Below are positions 62,316 through 64,000 of a stretch of 64,000 nt of DNA, piece after piece. Location: positions 62,001 through 126,000 of the forward strand of contig NW_026251401.1 of the NCBI RefSeq assembly GCF_025118155.1. Direction: 5' to 3'. Below the pieces are notes generated by a model. The model was not told where the DNA came from. It saw only the letters and a list, made by a program, of their open reading frames with translations, and made no database searches. Position numbers and translations under genes: made by a program. Positions within the stretch are counted from its first letter, which is position 1, and the number at the start of each line of letters is the position of its first letter. This stretch comes from Cokeromyces recurvatus (lineage: Eukaryota > Mucoromycota > Mucoromycetes > Mucorales > Mucoraceae).

Positions 62316-63575
62316 AACAAAAAGGCATAAGAAAGACTTGGCAGCCAGCCGAACAACCTAAATAAATATTCATGTGAGATGATATATAATAAGAACGGTA
62401 AATTTTGTCACTTTGAGAAAATTGAATGTCTGTAACCAAAAAAAATGAATGGCACTAAGCCAAATATGATAATTCCTTTATGTCTAGAAATTTTATCCTT
62501 TTGAAATAAGAGAAATACGTTATGATTGTAAAATTTATAAGTTAATTCAATAAGATAAAATAGTCATAATAGAACATGTAGTGCACTTCTATGATAGTTC
62601 TGTCTGTAGATATATTAAGTTTATTTGCCCTTGTATAGAAAAAAAATACTTAATAAAAGTCCTACACCTTCTTCTATTATTGTTCTGCTGTATATAAATT
62701 TATAAAAATAACTTTGTAAGTTAAACTTGGGTAAATACGCGTAAATAATTGATTTCACTCAGAGTGCATGTATTAGGTTATAAAAATAAATATATACATA
62801 CAAAAGACATGTATATATTTCTATAGTAAATTCTTGACACTATGATAATTAAATCGTTATTCTCTTCTATGATTATGTCATCAGATATAATTTATTATAT
62901 TATTGCTCATCATCCTTAACCACAAAATATATAAATACTCTTACATTATTTATTGACCTTTATTTTGTATTTGGAATTCATACTAAAAACCAGAAAAGAC
63001 CAAGACTTCTTTTGTACCCGTGTAATTTATGCCAACTCATTTGATATTCACCTATACCCATCTGGAAGCCGTCAATAAGAAACTCATAATAATTTGATTT
63101 AAGTTTTAGATTGTTTGATCTGAGTATAGACTCCTTATGTCTATTTTATTGGATCAAAGATGGCATGAGTCCTTTATCAAGGTTATAAAAATAAATATTT
63201 AGAAATGATACGATGTCTTATAATTGATACATCTAAACAATTGGATGTCAATACGTTTTATATTATTTGCAAGATGTTATATACAGAGTTTTATTTCATA
63301 TTCAGGCTTATCGTTTATCCTGTGTTATGTAATCCATCTTTTATAATATTACTTATGCTTATATCCAGAGCTTGTTCTATAACGGTAAATATGATGACCG
63401 CAATGAAAGTAGACGACCTCATGGTTGAACAACGTGAACTTTACAGTATGTATATGACAATAAATCATAATGGTCGTATCATCTACATTAGCAATACAAG
63501 ACAAAATAACTATAAGAATAGCAGACAAGAGGTGTAGTAGTAAAATGTTATGCTAATCTAGGTGGCTCCAATAGA
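62264..63575. other. Gene-poor right-hand spacer
   Basis: A poly-A run (62282-62312) and AT-rich DNA. A 110-codon open frame at 63205-63537 has no recognised domain. Part may belong to the retroelement remnant that follows. Confidence 0.35.
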
Positions 63576-63842
63576 ATGTGCGCGCAACACTGGAGATATT
63601 CATACAATGAGGCTGCTAATAGAAGACAGTCTAACTATAAATCTAGAAACCCAAACTTCTACAATGTCCAATTCTACAATTACGATAGAGTAATAGGTTA
63701 CTTAGCTCGTGATTGTTACTATAATCAGGGCAGAGAAACAATAAAAGACACAAATTCGATTATACAACAGAAGATGCTGAATATAATATATATGCATTCA
63801 AATAGCAATAAAATCACTAATAATAATAAATTAGTTAGTTAA
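63576..63842 (+). pseudogene. Decayed retrotransposon gag fragment with lost zinc knuckle
   Basis: An open stretch of 88 codons contains YNYDRVIGYLARDCYYNQGR (about 63670-63735). This closely follows a CCHC zinc-knuckle segment (Cys-Tyr-Asn-Cys..Gly-His-Leu-Ala-Arg-Asp-Cys), but two Cys and the His are replaced and one residue is inserted. Arg/Asn-rich sequence before it and Gln/Arg-rich sequence after it match gag tails of Ty3-like elements. No reverse transcriptase is seen before the window ends. Confidence 0.55.
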
Positions 63843-64000
63843 ATACTCTTCTTCACCTTACATTGAATATATCTCCCTCTGTGATATTTCTTGTAAAATA
63901 TCAAATAAATATAATAAAAAGACAGAAGGAAGTCAACCAGAGCGAACAATAGTTCTAAAGTCAATCATCTTATTTAGGTATTTATATGAATTGTTAAAGA

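Noticed and set aside
63205..63537. 110-codon open frame near the right edge
   Set aside because: Ordinary composition with no motif; may be part of the decayed retroelement but cannot be supported as a gene.
1..64000. tRNA, rRNA or spliceosomal RNA genes
   Set aside because: Scanning both strands by eye for T-arm (GGTTCGA) and snRNA consensus motifs gave no credible hit.

Overview
The window is about 64 kb of very AT-rich nuclear DNA from a fungus. Genes are split by many short introns (mostly 45-110 bp, GT..AG). Intergenic DNA is full of poly-A/poly-T runs and AT microsatellites. The gene set fits an early-diverging fungus, most likely Mucoromycota/Mucorales: a class-I myosin with fungal tail, ELMO, GRAM-VASt sterol transporter, a decayed Fanzor gene and secreted pepsin-like proteases. 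The phylum is inferred from composition and gene content, not tested. No tRNA, rRNA or CRISPR array was recognised. Splice models were built by hand. In almost every multi-exon gene the exon lengths and intron phases add up to one open frame.

Layout. 0.3-7.3 kb (+): ALG11 (N-glycan assembly) and MYO1 (actin motor). 7.5-11.8 kb (-): UBR7-like PHD/UBR-box protein, an F-box/LRR protein and nicotinamidase PNC1. 11.9-14.2 kb: a decayed Fanzor (TnpB-like nuclease) gene with direct repeats beyond its 3' end. 14.2-18.1 kb: a doubtful small gene (+), then a POT/PTR2 peptide transporter and VPS20 (ESCRT-III) on the minus strand. 18.1-20.3 kb: gene-poor DNA holding one GC-rich, hairpin-forming island. 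20.3-24.5 kb: epsilon-COP (-), a Gfo/Idh/MocA oxidoreductase (+) and a small membrane protein (-). 26.2-31.4 kb: a DH-PH RhoGEF converging on an ELMO protein. 32.1 kb: a lineage-restricted small protein.

33.6-41.1 kb is a tandem duplication. Each copy carries a secreted aspartic protease. The left copy also carries a broken piece of the neighbouring MAT2B/RmlD-like gene, whose terminal exon has been amplified into about seven tandem units. 42.5-45.6 kb: SEY1 (ER fusion GTPase). 45.8-47.7 kb: cytosolic AspRS. 48.2-49.8 kb: an unknown coiled-coil protein. 51.6-52.8 kb: cyclin C, preceded by an unusual in-frame open stretch. 53.4-56.1 kb: GRAM-VASt sterol-transfer protein. 56.3-60.0 kb: a Kap123/importin-4-type karyopherin. 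60.6-62.3 kb: an intronless aromatic-rich orphan. The right edge holds a decayed retrotransposon gag zinc knuckle.

Most genes are single-copy housekeeping functions of secretion, membrane traffic and cytoskeleton (ALG11, epsilon-COP, VPS20, SEY1, LAM/Aster, MYO1, RhoGEF, ELMO). There is no operon logic. The unusual biology lies in exon structure (first exons of 3-6 nt and a 6-nt internal microexon), the exon-derived tandem array, the Fanzor remnant and the protease duplication.
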